DNA of 64,000 nucleotides from Flavobacteriales bacterium (GTDB lineage Bacteria > Bacteroidota > Bacteroidia > Flavobacteriales_F > PHOS-HE28). Position numbers and translations under genes: made by a program. Positions 1-8,142 of this stretch are shown piece by piece. Location: NCBI GenBank assembly GCA_016719225.1, contig JADKAN010000001.1, positions 620,001 to 684,000 of the forward strand. The letters run 5' to 3'. Under the pieces are notes generated by a model. The model searched no databases. It was given only the letters and a program-made list of their open reading frames with translations, and was not told where the DNA came from. How positions within the stretch are numbered: position 1 is the first letter of the stretch; each line of letters starts with the position of its first letter.

Positions 1-1269
1 AGGCTCTCTCGATTCCAAGTCAGCGCCGACCCGAACGTGGCGGACCCGTCCACTCAGGTAAACCTTTATGACCGGTTGCAGATCAACAGCAACCACAATG
101 GTGGCTGCCTGCAATTCGGTCCGGATGGTTACCTCTATTGCGGCTTCGGGGACGGCGGAAGTGCGAATGACCCACCGAACAGCGGTCAAGACCTTTCCAG
201 CGTGCTCGGCTCCATGATGCGCATCGATGTATCTGAGCACAATTCCACCTATTTGATCCCGCCCACGAATCCTTTCGTGAACACCACGGACACCCTCCCG
301 GAGATCTGGGCAAGCGGGTTGCGCAACCCGTGGCGCTACAGTTTCGATCGCCTCACAGGAGACCTTTGGATCGGTGATGTAGGACAAAACCTTTCAGAAG
401 AGCTGGATTTTTGGCCTGCTGGGGACAACAGTGGTCCGAACTTCGGGTGGCGCTGCCGTGAAGGTCTATTGACCAACGCCAATGTGGACCAGACAAATTG
501 TGGGACCGCGGAAGATTACGTTCCGCCCATCGCTGTTTTCAACCATGCGGACGAAGCATGGTGTGCCATTATAGGCGGATACGTTTATCGTGGACCGGCA
601 TTTCCGCATCTGTACGGTAAATACATCTTCACCGATTATTGCAACGGGGACTTTCTTACCAGCACGCCGGAAGGGCAGTTGGACACGTTGATGCAAAGCA
701 TCTATCCGGGCAATTCGGCCTTTGCACAAGATACCGCCGGCGAGCTTTATGTGGTCAATGTGGAGTTCGGAACGGTGAAGAAGATCGTGGATGCATGTCC
801 TATGGACCCTCCGGAGATCTCGTTCGATGGTTTGACGCTTACGTCCACCGGTGCAGATACATGGCAATGGTACTTGGATGGCACAGCTATTACAGGAGCC
901 ACCGGGCAGACCTTTCTTCCGACGGCTGAAGGTAGTTACACCGTAAAGGCCAGCCATGGGCCGCCCTGCGACCTGTATTCTGCTCCTCTGATCGTTCTGT
1001 TTACATCCGTGGTGTCCGGGGTTTTAGAAGCACCGGCCGTGTTCCCGAGGCCGGCCAGTGATCAGGTTACCCTTCGTGGTTCCAATGCTGATGGGGCGGT
1101 ACGGGTTGAAATGATCGATCCAATGGGCCGGATTGTGCGCACCGTGCAGTGGCCTAAGGGCACATCTGAGCTCACCATGGATGTGGCCGGCATTGCACCG
1201 GGCCGTTACTTGGTGCGAGGTACCGGTCCACAGGGAACTTGGCGGCTAGCCGTGGAAGTGTTCCATTGA
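1..1269 (+). CDS. Glucose/sorbosone dehydrogenase-like secreted protein with T9SS sorting domain (5' partial)
   Basis: The reading frame is open from the first base, so the N-terminus lies outside the window. The first 250 or so residues match the soluble PQQ-dependent glucose/sorbosone dehydrogenase beta-propeller family: HNGGCLQFGPDGYLYCGFGD, GLRNPWRYSFD and IGDVGQN are typical blade motifs. An Ig-like stretch follows (around residues 265-330, WQWYLDGTAITGAT). The last 80 residues form a type A T9SS C-terminal domain (FPRPASDQVTL, then GRYLVRG), so the protein is probably exported through the outer membrane and anchored or released. Whether it binds PQQ or oxidises a sugar cannot be told from this fragment. 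It ends 16 bases before cinA. Confidence 0.85.
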   Translation, partial: RLSRFQVSADPNVADPSTQVNLYDRLQINSNHNGGCLQFGPDGYLYCGFGDGGSANDPPNSGQDLSSVLGSMMRIDVSEHNSTYLIPPTNPFVNTTDTLPEIWASGLRNPWRYSFDRLTGDLWIGDVGQNLSEELDFWPAGDNSGPNFGWRCREGLLTNANVDQTNCGTAEDYVPPIAVFNHADEAWCAIIGGYVYRGPAFPHLYGKYIFTDYCNGDFLTSTPEGQLDTLMQSIYPGNSAFAQDTAGELYVVNVEFGTVKKIVDACPMDPPEISFDGLTLTSTGADTWQWYLDGTAITGATGQTFLPTAEGSYTVKASHGPPCDLYSAPLIVLFTSVVSGVLEAPAVFPRPASDQVTLRGSNADGAVRVEMIDPMGRIVRTVQWPKGTSELTMDVAGIAPGRYLVRGTGPQGTWRLAVEVFH

Positions 1270-1285
1270 TCTCCTCTGGAAGCGA

Positions 1286-2563
1286 ATGAACCCAATGCCC
1301 GAAAAGGCCACCACGGCCGAATGTCTCTGTATCGGTGATGAGCTGTTGATAGGCCAGACCGTGAACACGAATGCGGCCTGGATGGGCGAGCAGCTTAGCC
1401 TTGTCGGTATCCGCCCGGTATTGACCAGGGTAGTGGGGGATGACCGCGAACGCATCATGCAGGCGCTGCGCAACAGCACGGCTGATGTTGTGTTGATCAC
1501 GGGTGGGCTTGGACCGACCAAGGACGACATCACTAAGCACGTCCTCAGTGAATTCTTCGAAACTAAACTGGTCCATAACCCTGCGGTGGAAGCACATATC
1601 ACGGCATTGTTCACGCGTATGGGGCAGGCACCCAAGCAAGTAAAACAGGCCGATCTGGCGCAAGCGATGCTTCCAGCGGATTGCACCGTACTGCCGAATG
1701 AATTGGGCACCGCGAGCGGCATGTGGTTCGAGCGTGAAGGGCGCGTTTTTGTTTCCATGCCCGGCGTTCCTTATGAAATGAAGGGCCTGATGAGCGTGTC
1801 CGTACTACCGAAGCTGAAGGAGCGGTTCCGGCCTTCCAGCATTATTCACCGCACCATCCGCACCACGGGAATGGGGGAGACCCAACTGGCACAGCGCATC
1901 GCGGATTGGGAGACGGGCCTTGCACTGGACGATGTGACCTTAGCTTACCTGCCTTCCCCGGGACTTGTGAAGCTCCGCCTTTCCACCTATGCAGGCAAAG
2001 ACCCCGATGAAGCCCGGGAGCGCATAGATCGGCAGGCCGAGGCCCTGTACAAATTAGTCCCGGAGCTGATCTATGGTGAAGGACATATGCGCTTGGAGGA
2101 AGCGATCGGCAAGCTGCTGAAGGGCCAGGGTAGCACACTGGCTCTGGCAGAAAGCTGCACCGGAGGTTATCTGAGTCATTTGGTGACATCCGTGCCCGGT
2201 AGCTCCGCCTATTTCATCGGTGGGGTGGTCAGCTATGCCAATGCGGTGAAAATGGAAGAACTCGGCATTCCCAGTGACATGCTGGAATTGAACGGTGCCG
2301 TGAGCCAACCTGTGGTGGAACGCATGGCTGAAGGTGTTAGGCAAGCCCTGCGCAGCGATTGGGCGGTGGCCACATCGGGAGTGGCCGGCCCCGATGGCGG
2401 TACTCCGGAAAAGCCCGTGGGTACCGTGTGGATCGCTGTGGCCGGTCCCCATGGCGTCAGTTCCAGCATGGGTGTATTCATGGGCACACGCGAGTTGGTG
2501 ATACGGCGCTCGGCCATCGCGGCATTGAACATGCTGCGGAAGCGGCTTTTGCAGCTTGTTTAA
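1286..2563 (+). CDS. cinA: CinA family protein (nicotinamide mononucleotide deamidase / competence-damage inducible)
   Basis: This 425-residue protein has the two-domain layout of full-length CinA. The N-terminal molybdopterin-binding-like (MoCF) domain shows IGDELLIGQTVNTN near residue 16 and TGGLGPTKDD near residue 71. The C-terminal CinA domain shows AESCTGG near residue 287 and SGVAGPDGGTPEKPVGTVW near residue 364. In characterised relatives the C-terminal domain deamidates NMN in pyridine nucleotide salvage, and the N-terminal domain has ADP-ribose pyrophosphatase activity in some. The ATG at 1286 gives a normal family length. The competence name is historical and nothing here supports a role in DNA uptake. 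Confidence 0.95.
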   Translation: MNPMPEKATTAECLCIGDELLIGQTVNTNAAWMGEQLSLVGIRPVLTRVVGDDRERIMQALRNSTADVVLITGGLGPTKDDITKHVLSEFFETKLVHNPAVEAHITALFTRMGQAPKQVKQADLAQAMLPADCTVLPNELGTASGMWFEREGRVFVSMPGVPYEMKGLMSVSVLPKLKERFRPSSIIHRTIRTTGMGETQLAQRIADWETGLALDDVTLAYLPSPGLVKLRLSTYAGKDPDEARERIDRQAEALYKLVPELIYGEGHMRLEEAIGKLLKGQGSTLALAESCTGGYLSHLVTSVPGSSAYFIGGVVSYANAVKMEELGIPSDMLELNGAVSQPVVERMAEGVRQALRSDWAVATSGVAGPDGGTPEKPVGTVWIAVAGPHGVSSSMGVFMGTRELVIRRSAIAALNMLRKRLLQLV

Positions 2564-2604
2564 CGCATCGGACCAAGGCAGCATTGCAAGTCCGGCTTTT
2601 TTAC

Positions 2605-2612
2605 TACTTTCG
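2605..2612 (+). promoter_or_regulatory. Probable -7 promoter element of rpmB (TACTTTCG)
   Basis: TACTTTCG differs at one position from the Bacteroidetes -7 consensus TAnnTTTG. It lies 19 bases upstream of the rpmB ATG. The same TAnnTTCG variant is found upstream of the tRNA-Met and pdxH in this window. Confidence 0.45.
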
Positions 2613-2631
2613 CAGCCCGAAAAACAGCGCC

Positions 2632-2871
2632 ATGTCACGCATTTGCCAGATCACCGGAAAACACGTCATCACCGGTAACGCCGTCAGCCACTCCAACCGC
2701 AAGACCCGCCGCACCTTCGCGCCGAACTTGCAGGACCGCAAGTATTTCATCCCAGAGGAGAACCGCACGGTCAGCCTGCGTGTAAGTGCTGCAGGTATGC
2801 GCACCATCACCAAGATCGGCATCGTGGAAGCGTTGAAACGCGCCAAGGCAAAGGGTTTCCTGAACGCTTGA
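2632..2871 (+). CDS. rpmB: 50S ribosomal protein L28
   Basis: A 79-residue protein that begins MSRICQITGK, with the VSHSNRKTRRTFAPNLQ segment and the C-terminal TKIGIVEALK characteristic of bL28. It binds 23S rRNA in the large subunit. I chose the ATG at 2632 because the open frame upstream reads through intergenic sequence with no family similarity and includes the likely promoter. In many Bacteroidetes rpmB is followed by rpmG; here it stands alone and is followed by a strong terminator. Confidence 0.97.
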   Translation: MSRICQITGKHVITGNAVSHSNRKTRRTFAPNLQDRKYFIPEENRTVSLRVSAAGMRTITKIGIVEALKRAKAKGFLNA

Positions 2872-2888
2872 AAAGTCAACCACCATTG

Positions 2889-2920
2889 AAAAGCGCCGTG
2901 GCCACGCCCGGCGCTTTTTT
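2889..2920 (+). terminator. Rho-independent terminator after rpmB
   Basis: A perfect 10-base-pair stem (aaaagcgccg pairing with cggcgctttt) around a 10-base loop ends in a run of six T, 18 bases after the rpmB stop. Confidence 0.9.
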
Positions 2921-2933
2921 ATTGCGTGCAGGG

Positions 2934-2941
2934 TAGCTTTG
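2934..2941 (+). promoter_or_regulatory. -7 promoter element (TAGCTTTG) giving a nearly leaderless PAP2 transcript
   Basis: TAGCTTTG is an exact match to TAnnTTTG and ends four bases before the ATG at 2946. Transcription would therefore start at or within a few bases of the start codon. The same element and spacing precede mnmH. Confidence 0.55.
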
Positions 2942-2945
2942 GCCC

Positions 2946-3599
2946 ATGCGGAACAAAGCCGTTCTCTTTTTCCTGGCAACGGCCATGGTGATCGCACTAC
3001 CAGCGCTTTGGGCCATCGCAGCCACCTCCCACTTGGCCTTGCATCAAATTGTGAACCAGTGGCACACGGCTTGGGCGGACCAAGCCATGCCGTGGATCAC
3101 CGAAGCAGCTAACGGATGGGTCCCTGTCGTATTGACGATCGCTCTCCTTTGGCATTCATGGCGTGCGTTCCTGATGATGGGGCTCAGCACGGCCTTAGGC
3201 TCCTTGGCCGTGCAGTCACTGAAGCATTTCCTTTTCCCCGGCATGGACAGGCCAGCGGCTTTCTTGGCGGAGATGCCCGGATTGCATCTGGTTCCCGGCG
3301 TGGACCTCCATCACAGTTTCAGTTTCCCGAGCGGGCATTCTACAGCCGCCTTTGGGATGTGTCTCGCCTTGGCCGTTATCTGGGGCAAGCGCGCGCCTGC
3401 CGTAGGCTTGGCATTACTCGCGTGTATCTTGTCCTACTCCAGGGTATACCTCTCGCAGCATTTCACCGAGGATGCGGTGGCCGGTGCAGCCTTGGGCACA
3501 TTCATCGCTTGGCTGGTCTACCGTCGGTTGTACCACGGCCCACTTTCACTCCGCCCCGGTCTGGACCGCTCGCCCGTTCGGCGCTATTCCGGTGAATAG
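2946..3599 (+). CDS. PAP2-superfamily membrane phosphatase
   Basis: A 217-residue polytopic membrane protein carrying all three phosphatase signature motifs of the type 2 phosphatidic acid phosphatase family: K(x7)RP at about residues 92-102 (KHFLFPGMDRP), PSGHS near residue 128, and SR(x5)H(x3)D near residue 164 (SRVYLSQHFTED). The two histidines and the arginines of the vanadate-binding active site are present. Relatives dephosphorylate undecaprenyl pyrophosphate, phosphatidic acid or lipid A, and the substrate cannot be assigned here. Its 3' end overlaps the 3' end of the convergent downstream gene by 16 bases. Confidence 0.9.
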   Translation: MRNKAVLFFLATAMVIALPALWAIAATSHLALHQIVNQWHTAWADQAMPWITEAANGWVPVVLTIALLWHSWRAFLMMGLSTALGSLAVQSLKHFLFPGMDRPAAFLAEMPGLHLVPGVDLHHSFSFPSGHSTAAFGMCLALAVIWGKRAPAVGLALLACILSYSRVYLSQHFTEDAVAGAALGTFIAWLVYRRLYHGPLSLRPGLDRSPVRRYSGE

Positions 3600-4714
3600 G
3601 TGATCCGGTAGATCAGGTCCGCGGAATCATCGCTCAGCAACAAGGAGCCGTCCGGTAGTTCCTGTAACGCCACCGGCCTTCCCCACGCCGTATTGCCCTT
3701 CAGCCAGCCTTCCGCGAAGATGTCCGTAGTGGCGCTACCATCAGGCTGTGGCCAAGCGACCATTACCCGATAGCCCAAGGGAGTGGTACGGTTCCAACTG
3801 CCATGCTGGGCGATGAAAATGGCGTTACGGTATTTTTCCGGGAACATGGATCCACGATAGAACTTCATGCCCAGCGCGGCCACGTGCGGACCCATCAAAG
3901 CTGCTGGTGGCACATAATCCGAGCAGTTTTTGCCTTTGCCAAATTCCGGGTCCGGAATATCCCCTTGATGGCAGAACGGAAAGCCGAAGTGGCTGCCTGG
4001 TCTTACCAAATGGTCCAGTTCATCATTGGGTACATCATCACCCATCATGTCACGCCCGTTGTCCGTGAACCACAGGCTACCATCCCTAGGGTCCCAATCG
4101 AACCCTACACTGTTGCGGACCCCCTTTGCAATGATCTCCAGTCCGGTGCCATCCGCGTTCATGCGGGTAATGGTCGCGAAAATGCTGTCCTCGCTGAGGC
4201 AGTTATTGCATGGTGCTCCTACGGGCACGTAAAGTTTTCCGTCCGGACCGAAGGCGATGTATTTCCAGCCATGGTGCTCCTTATCCGGGAAGCAGGTGCA
4301 TACCGTGACCGGTGCTGGCGGATCTGCGAGATGGCTGGCAATATCCGGTAGTTTCACAATACGGTCCACCGAACTCACATAGAGGTCACCGTCATGTATG
4401 GCTACACCGGCCGGCATATTCAGCTTGGTGGCGATGGTGAACAAGGTGTCGGCGTGTCCGTCGTTATCCAGGTCGCGAAGCGCATATACGTTGCCTGCAT
4501 CCCGCGAACCAACGTATACGGTTCCATCGGCGCCCAAACTCATGCCGCGGGCATTGGGGACGTTTTTCGCGTAGACAGCAATGTGGAAGCCAGGTGGCAG
4601 CGTGATGTCATGTAAGCGGGGATCACCGGCGAAAAGGGTGGGCTGGCAAACGCCACCCAATCCCAACACCGCTGCCCAGGGAGTAACAGAAAGCAAGCGC
4701 TGCGCAAGCTTCAT
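3584..4714 (-). CDS. Sorbosone/glucose dehydrogenase-like beta-propeller protein
   Basis: A 376-residue exported protein. An N-terminal signal sequence (hydrophobic core AAVLGLGGVC) is followed by propeller repeats: LPPGFHIAVYAKNVPNAR, LGADGTVYVGSRDAGNVY, HGWKYIAFGPDGKLYVPVGA. This is the pattern of L-sorbosone dehydrogenase-like proteins. A conserved RNSVGFDWDPRDGSLWFTDN block and an AQHGSWNRT block follow. PQQ binding is only inferred from the family. The start overlaps the stop of the upstream universal stress gene (ATGA, 4711-4714), so the two are translationally coupled. It is not closely similar to the larger partial dehydrogenase at the left edge of the window. Confidence 0.88.
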   Translation of the reverse strand: MKLAQRLLSVTPWAAVLGLGGVCQPTLFAGDPRLHDITLPPGFHIAVYAKNVPNARGMSLGADGTVYVGSRDAGNVYALRDLDNDGHADTLFTIATKLNMPAGVAIHDGDLYVSSVDRIVKLPDIASHLADPPAPVTVCTCFPDKEHHGWKYIAFGPDGKLYVPVGAPCNNCLSEDSIFATITRMNADGTGLEIIAKGVRNSVGFDWDPRDGSLWFTDNGRDMMGDDVPNDELDHLVRPGSHFGFPFCHQGDIPDPEFGKGKNCSDYVPPAALMGPHVAALGMKFYRGSMFPEKYRNAIFIAQHGSWNRTTPLGYRVMVAWPQPDGSATTDIFAEGWLKGNTAWGRPVALQELPDGSLLLSDDSADLIYRITYSPE

Positions 4715-5154
4715 TCCTCCTTCGGAGTGGGAACGATCAGTACAGGTATCGCGTCCGCGTGAATTACCTCCTCACTAACGCTTCCAATAAAAGCCTTGGC
4801 CAACCCATGCCGTCCATGGTTGCCCATTACGATAAGGTCAGCGTTCAAACGTTTTGCTTCTTTCAGGATCACTTCCACCGTAGGGCCCATTACCAAGATG
4901 GCTTGCGCAACAATGTCCTGGGCCTGGGTTTCAGCCGCGCACCGCTGCAGCCACGTGTGCTCCTCCCTTAGTTCATCGGCACGCACATCCCTGATATACT
5001 GTGGGCCAGCCTCATAGCCAACGAGATCGGGCTGGGGGGCGGCGACATGGAGCAGCCAGAGTTTGGCACCTGTGGCTTTGGCCAAGCGGCATGCCATGGC
5101 CGAAACCTTATCCGTGCCGGGCTTCAAGTCCAAGGGTACCAGTATGTTCTTCAT
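4711..5154 (-). CDS. Universal stress protein, UspA family, ATP-binding type
   Basis: A single-domain Usp of 147 residues that begins MKNILVPLDLKPGTDKV. The nucleotide-binding signature G-x2-G-x9-G-S is present near residues 112-126 (GNHGRHGLAKAFIGS), so it should be of the ATP-binding class and not the UspA-like class that lacks it. It is the first gene of a two-gene unit with the dehydrogenase-like protein. Its role there (stress response or energy limitation) is unknown. Confidence 0.92.
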   Translation of the reverse strand: MKNILVPLDLKPGTDKVSAMACRLAKATGAKLWLLHVAAPQPDLVGYEAGPQYIRDVRADELREEHTWLQRCAAETQAQDIVAQAILVMGPTVEVILKEAKRLNADLIVMGNHGRHGLAKAFIGSVSEEVIHADAIPVLIVPTPKEE

Positions 5155-5238
5155 AGTTGTTGTTCAGGGACCGAAAGGTAACCACATGTTAATTGCACGC
5201 GGCTAATGAGCGTGGGCATGTAAAAGATGCTGCCGGTA

Positions 5239-5272
5239 AAATGGAATGGCGGCCTTGGCCGCCATTCCATTT
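5239..5272 (-). terminator. Terminator of the AT-hook gene
   Basis: A 16-base perfect inverted repeat (aaatggaatggcggcc and its complement, separated by two bases) lies 17 bases beyond the stop of the AT-hook gene and runs into TTTT on the minus strand. The stem probably opens to a small loop at its tip. Confidence 0.8.
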
Positions 5273-5289
5273 GTTCAATATTTGGAGGT

Positions 5290-5892
5290 TCAAGCTAGCT
5301 CAGCTTCCTTTTCCGCGGTAAGGACCAAGCGGTCGAAGTGCTGCTTGCGAAGCTTACCACTGCTTTGGAAGAACCAGTCATTCAGGCCATAATGATAACC
5401 GCGACGAAGTCCGCTGTGGTGAGTTCCCAGCAAGTTCTTTTTGCCGCTGAGCTTCTGCAACGTCCGGGTCAGGAAAGCTTCCACTTCGGCAGAGCTGAGT
5501 GAAGGCTCGTTACTGCTAGCCCAGATCGTGGCCTGTTCCAACAATTCCTCTTTGGGCATTAACCGGCCCGAGGTCTTGATGGCATCCAGTACCATGTTGT
5601 CCCATGTATTCAACTCGCGCGGCTTACGCTCACGCTTTCTTGGGCGGCCCACAGGACGTGCGGGCTTGGTGGCGCCAGGATTCTTAGGGGGCCTACCAGG
5701 CCCGCGCTTTGGAGTGCCATCAGCATTCACCTTAGCAACCGGTGCGCTTTTCGGGGCCTTTCCTTTGGACTCTTTCAAGTCAGTGATCAGGCCGCGCACA
5801 TGATCCAATTGGAAGCTTAAACGCCTCCTTTCAGACCGGTAATGGCTGAGCAGGTGATCAATTTCTTTTTCACTCAGGCGTTTTTTCGCCAT
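5290..5892 (-). CDS. AT-hook DNA-binding protein of unknown function
   Basis: A 200-residue basic protein. Residues 1-45 are probably helical and coiled (RLSEKEIDHLLSHYRSERRR). A lysine/proline-rich linker then holds two AT-hook cores, KRGPGRPPK near residue 68 and VGRPRKRERK near residue 85, which bind the minor groove of AT-rich DNA. The C-terminal half (WDNMVLDAIKTSGRLMPKEE onward) looks like a winged-helix-sized domain, which I infer and cannot name. I chose the ATG at 5892 (MAKKRLSEKE). The longer frame would run through the upstream -7 promoter element. It is probably a nucleoid-associated or regulatory protein. Confidence 0.8.
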   Translation of the reverse strand: MAKKRLSEKEIDHLLSHYRSERRRLSFQLDHVRGLITDLKESKGKAPKSAPVAKVNADGTPKRGPGRPPKNPGATKPARPVGRPRKRERKPRELNTWDNMVLDAIKTSGRLMPKEELLEQATIWASSNEPSLSSAEVEAFLTRTLQKLSGKKNLLGTHHSGLRRGYHYGLNDWFFQSSGKLRKQHFDRLVLTAEKEAELA

Positions 5893-5930
5893 GATGTCAG
5901 TTGTTGTATGGTTAATGGTTTGGAGCGGTA

Positions 5931-5938
5931 CAAAATTA
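5931..5938 (-). promoter_or_regulatory. -7 promoter element (TAATTTTG) of the AT-hook gene
   Basis: TAATTTTG on the minus strand matches TAnnTTTG exactly and lies 38 bases upstream of the ATG at 5892. It sits inside the longer open frame, which supports the downstream start. Confidence 0.55.
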
Positions 5939-6010
5939 AGCCAACCGAAACCTTCATAAACCAATACCGTACGGACTTTTCATCATCTTATGCACCGTTG
6001 AAGTCATAAT

Positions 6011-7063
6011 TCATTGGACCACAACGCGCACGCTGCCACCCTCGAACCCCATCATTCCTATATCTGCCGACATAATTTGGTTATTCGTCATTAAAGTCTG
6101 TATTTCGGTCGAAAAGCGGGGATCGCATGATACCAGCAGTCCGCCACTGGTCTGGGGGTCGCTTAATAGCATCATTCGTTCCAATGATGCCGCTCCTTCG
6201 ATCTTGGAGGCATAGCTTTTCCAGTTGCGCAAAGCGCCATCCGCATAGCATCCGAGTGCCAAGTAGTGCAGGCTCTCAGGAATTAAAGGGATATCAGTAT
6301 AGCTCAATGTCGCTTTTGTGCCACTTGCTTGGCACATTTCCAACAAATGGCCCAGCAGTCCGAATCCGGTTACGTCTGTGAGCGCATGTACGCCCGGTTG
6401 TTCGCCCAGCAATGCCCCGATGTGGTTAAGCCGTATCATTTGGTCGCGGGCGATATGGATATGCTCCGGCTGAAGCTGCCCACGTTTCATTGCCGTGGCC
6501 AATACCCCGACACCCAATGGCTTGGTAAGCAATAGCCGATCACCGGGCCTTGCAGAGCTATTCCGCTTAATGTTCTTCACCGCTACTTCACCAGTGACCG
6601 CTAAACCGAAAAAGGGTTCGGGGGCATCGATACTGTGGCCACCGGCGAGCGGGATGCCCGCATCCTTGCAAGCTTGGCGACCGCCTGCAACCACTTGTGC
6701 AGCCAATTCAGCGCCCAATTTCTCCAAGGGCCAACCAAGCACCGCTACCGCCATCAGCGGGCGGCCGCCCATGGCATAAACGTCGCTCAGTGCATTAACT
6801 GCGGCGATGCGCCCAAAGTCGAACGCATCATCCACGATAGGGGAAAAGAAGTCCGTTGTGCTGATGATAGCGCGCCCATCACCCAGGTCATAAACGGCTG
6901 CATCATCCCGGGTGTGATAGCCCACTAGGAGCCGGGCCTCAGGGATATCCATCGTCGAACCACTGAGGATCTTGTCCAATTCCGCCGGGGCGATCTTGCA
7001 ACCACAACCAGCACCATGGCTGTACTGCGTGAGTCTGAGATCGGGCTGCGTCAATTCATTCAT
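6011..7063 (-). CDS. selD: Selenide, water dikinase (selenophosphate synthase)
   Basis: SelD makes selenophosphate from selenide and ATP. The 350-residue product has the catalytic HGAGCGCK motif at about residues 16-23, with cysteine where some homologues have selenocysteine. The glycine-rich and aspartate-rich nucleotide sites follow (TRDDAAVYDLGDG, STTDFFSPIVDD, LTKPLGVGVL). I chose the ATG at 7063 (MNELTQ), which overlaps the end of mnmH by 8 bases and gives the family's normal length; an upstream ATG at 7111 would add 16 unlikely residues. Coupling to mnmH indicates that its selenophosphate is used for tRNA 2-selenouridine. No selA or selB is in the window. Confidence 0.95.
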   Translation of the reverse strand: MNELTQPDLRLTQYSHGAGCGCKIAPAELDKILSGSTMDIPEARLLVGYHTRDDAAVYDLGDGRAIISTTDFFSPIVDDAFDFGRIAAVNALSDVYAMGGRPLMAVAVLGWPLEKLGAELAAQVVAGGRQACKDAGIPLAGGHSIDAPEPFFGLAVTGEVAVKNIKRNSSARPGDRLLLTKPLGVGVLATAMKRGQLQPEHIHIARDQMIRLNHIGALLGEQPGVHALTDVTGFGLLGHLLEMCQASGTKATLSYTDIPLIPESLHYLALGCYADGALRNWKSYASKIEGAASLERMMLLSDPQTSGGLLVSCDPRFSTEIQTLMTNNQIMSADIGMMGFEGGSVRVVVQ

Positions 7064-8069
7064 GTTGAGCAAGTTGTTCTGCAATATTTGAAATGGAGGT
7101 TTGATCTGCATTGATGGTGGTGATCAATGCCGGATCGCGCTTGCCCAGGCCGTGTGCATAGGTTTTGTCGTAGTAACCCAGCACGGTGAGTGCTACCCCC
7201 TGAAGGTCCCCTTCTTCGAGCTGCTCCAATGCTTGTTTTGCGTGTTGGGGGCCAACGCGTTTGGCGATCCGTTGAATAGCTTGGGCCAATTCTTCCCTGG
7301 GTTGTTCACCATAGTCCAGCGCCAATCGGCCCGCCCGCTGCGAAGCTGGCATGTCCACGTAGTACACCCGCGCAGAACGCATTTGAGCGAACAATCCATC
7401 TGGGATCTTAACCCGACCGATGGTGCTGCTTTCATCCTCCAGCCAAATGGGTCGGTCAGGGTCCAGTGCTGATAATTCCGCCCACAGTTCATTTTCGAAA
7501 TGTTCCGTACCGGGCTGTTCTTGTTGGCCAATGCCGCCAAAGGAGGAGCCTTTGTGGTTGGCCAATCCTTCAAGGTCCACCACTTGCTTTCCGCGTGCAT
7601 GCAATAACGCAAGCAACGCCGTTTTGCCTGAGCCCGTGGCCCCACCCAATACTATCAGGGAACGGTTTTTTCCGAAGGATCCCAATACATGGGCGCGAAA
7701 GGCCTTGTAACCCTTCCGCAGCACGACCACTTCCGTAAAACCTGCTTTATCCAATAACCAAGCTACGCTTGCGCTTCGTTCACCTCCCCGCCAGCAATGG
7801 ACACCTATTCTTTTTCCCGGTGCGATCAAGGAGGCCTTCTCCACCAGATCGGCCATTTTCGGGCCTACGATCCGCAAGCCTTCCAATAGCGCCTCATCGC
7901 GACCTTTCTTTTTGTACAACGTGCCCACAACAGCACGTTCGTCATTGCTGAATAGTGGCAGATTGTGCGCTCCGGGTATATGACCTTGTTTGAATTCACC
8001 GGGTGAACGAACATCGATCACCGGTAGTCCGGCGGCCAGAAAAGCTTCCACCGGTTCGTTCCGCAGCAT
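7056..8069 (-). CDS. mnmH: tRNA 2-selenouridine synthase
   Basis: MnmH (SelU) replaces sulfur with selenium at the wobble 2-thiouridine of certain tRNAs, using selenophosphate from SelD. The 337-residue protein has an N-terminal rhodanese domain (VIDVRSPGEFKQGHIPGAHN, with the catalytic cysteine in VHCWRGGERS near residue 90). A C-terminal P-loop domain follows (GGATGSGKT near residue 141). It overlaps selD by 8 bases, so the two act as one unit. Its transcript probably begins almost at the ATG, because a -7 element ends four bases upstream. Confidence 0.95.
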   Translation of the reverse strand: MLRNEPVEAFLAAGLPVIDVRSPGEFKQGHIPGAHNLPLFSNDERAVVGTLYKKKGRDEALLEGLRIVGPKMADLVEKASLIAPGKRIGVHCWRGGERSASVAWLLDKAGFTEVVVLRKGYKAFRAHVLGSFGKNRSLIVLGGATGSGKTALLALLHARGKQVVDLEGLANHKGSSFGGIGQQEQPGTEHFENELWAELSALDPDRPIWLEDESSTIGRVKIPDGLFAQMRSARVYYVDMPASQRAGRLALDYGEQPREELAQAIQRIAKRVGPQHAKQALEQLEEGDLQGVALTVLGYYDKTYAHGLGKRDPALITTINADQTSISNIAEQLAQHE

Positions 8070-8073
8070 GGCC

Positions 8074-8081
8074 CAAAGCTA
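8074..8081 (-). promoter_or_regulatory. -7 promoter element (TAGCTTTG) of mnmH-selD, leaderless arrangement
   Basis: On the minus strand TAGCTTTG is followed by GGCC and then the mnmH ATG. The octamer and the four-base spacing are the same as upstream of the PAP2 gene. Confidence 0.55.
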
Positions 8082-8142
8082 CGGCCGTTGCAAATCCGCT
8101 GGACAATGAAGGGAAGCGATCAGGAATACATTTGCGCCTGCT

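Noticed and set aside
7001..7111. Selenocysteine in SelD
   Set aside because: The catalytic position reads TGC (cysteine) in HGAGCGCK, with no in-frame TGA.
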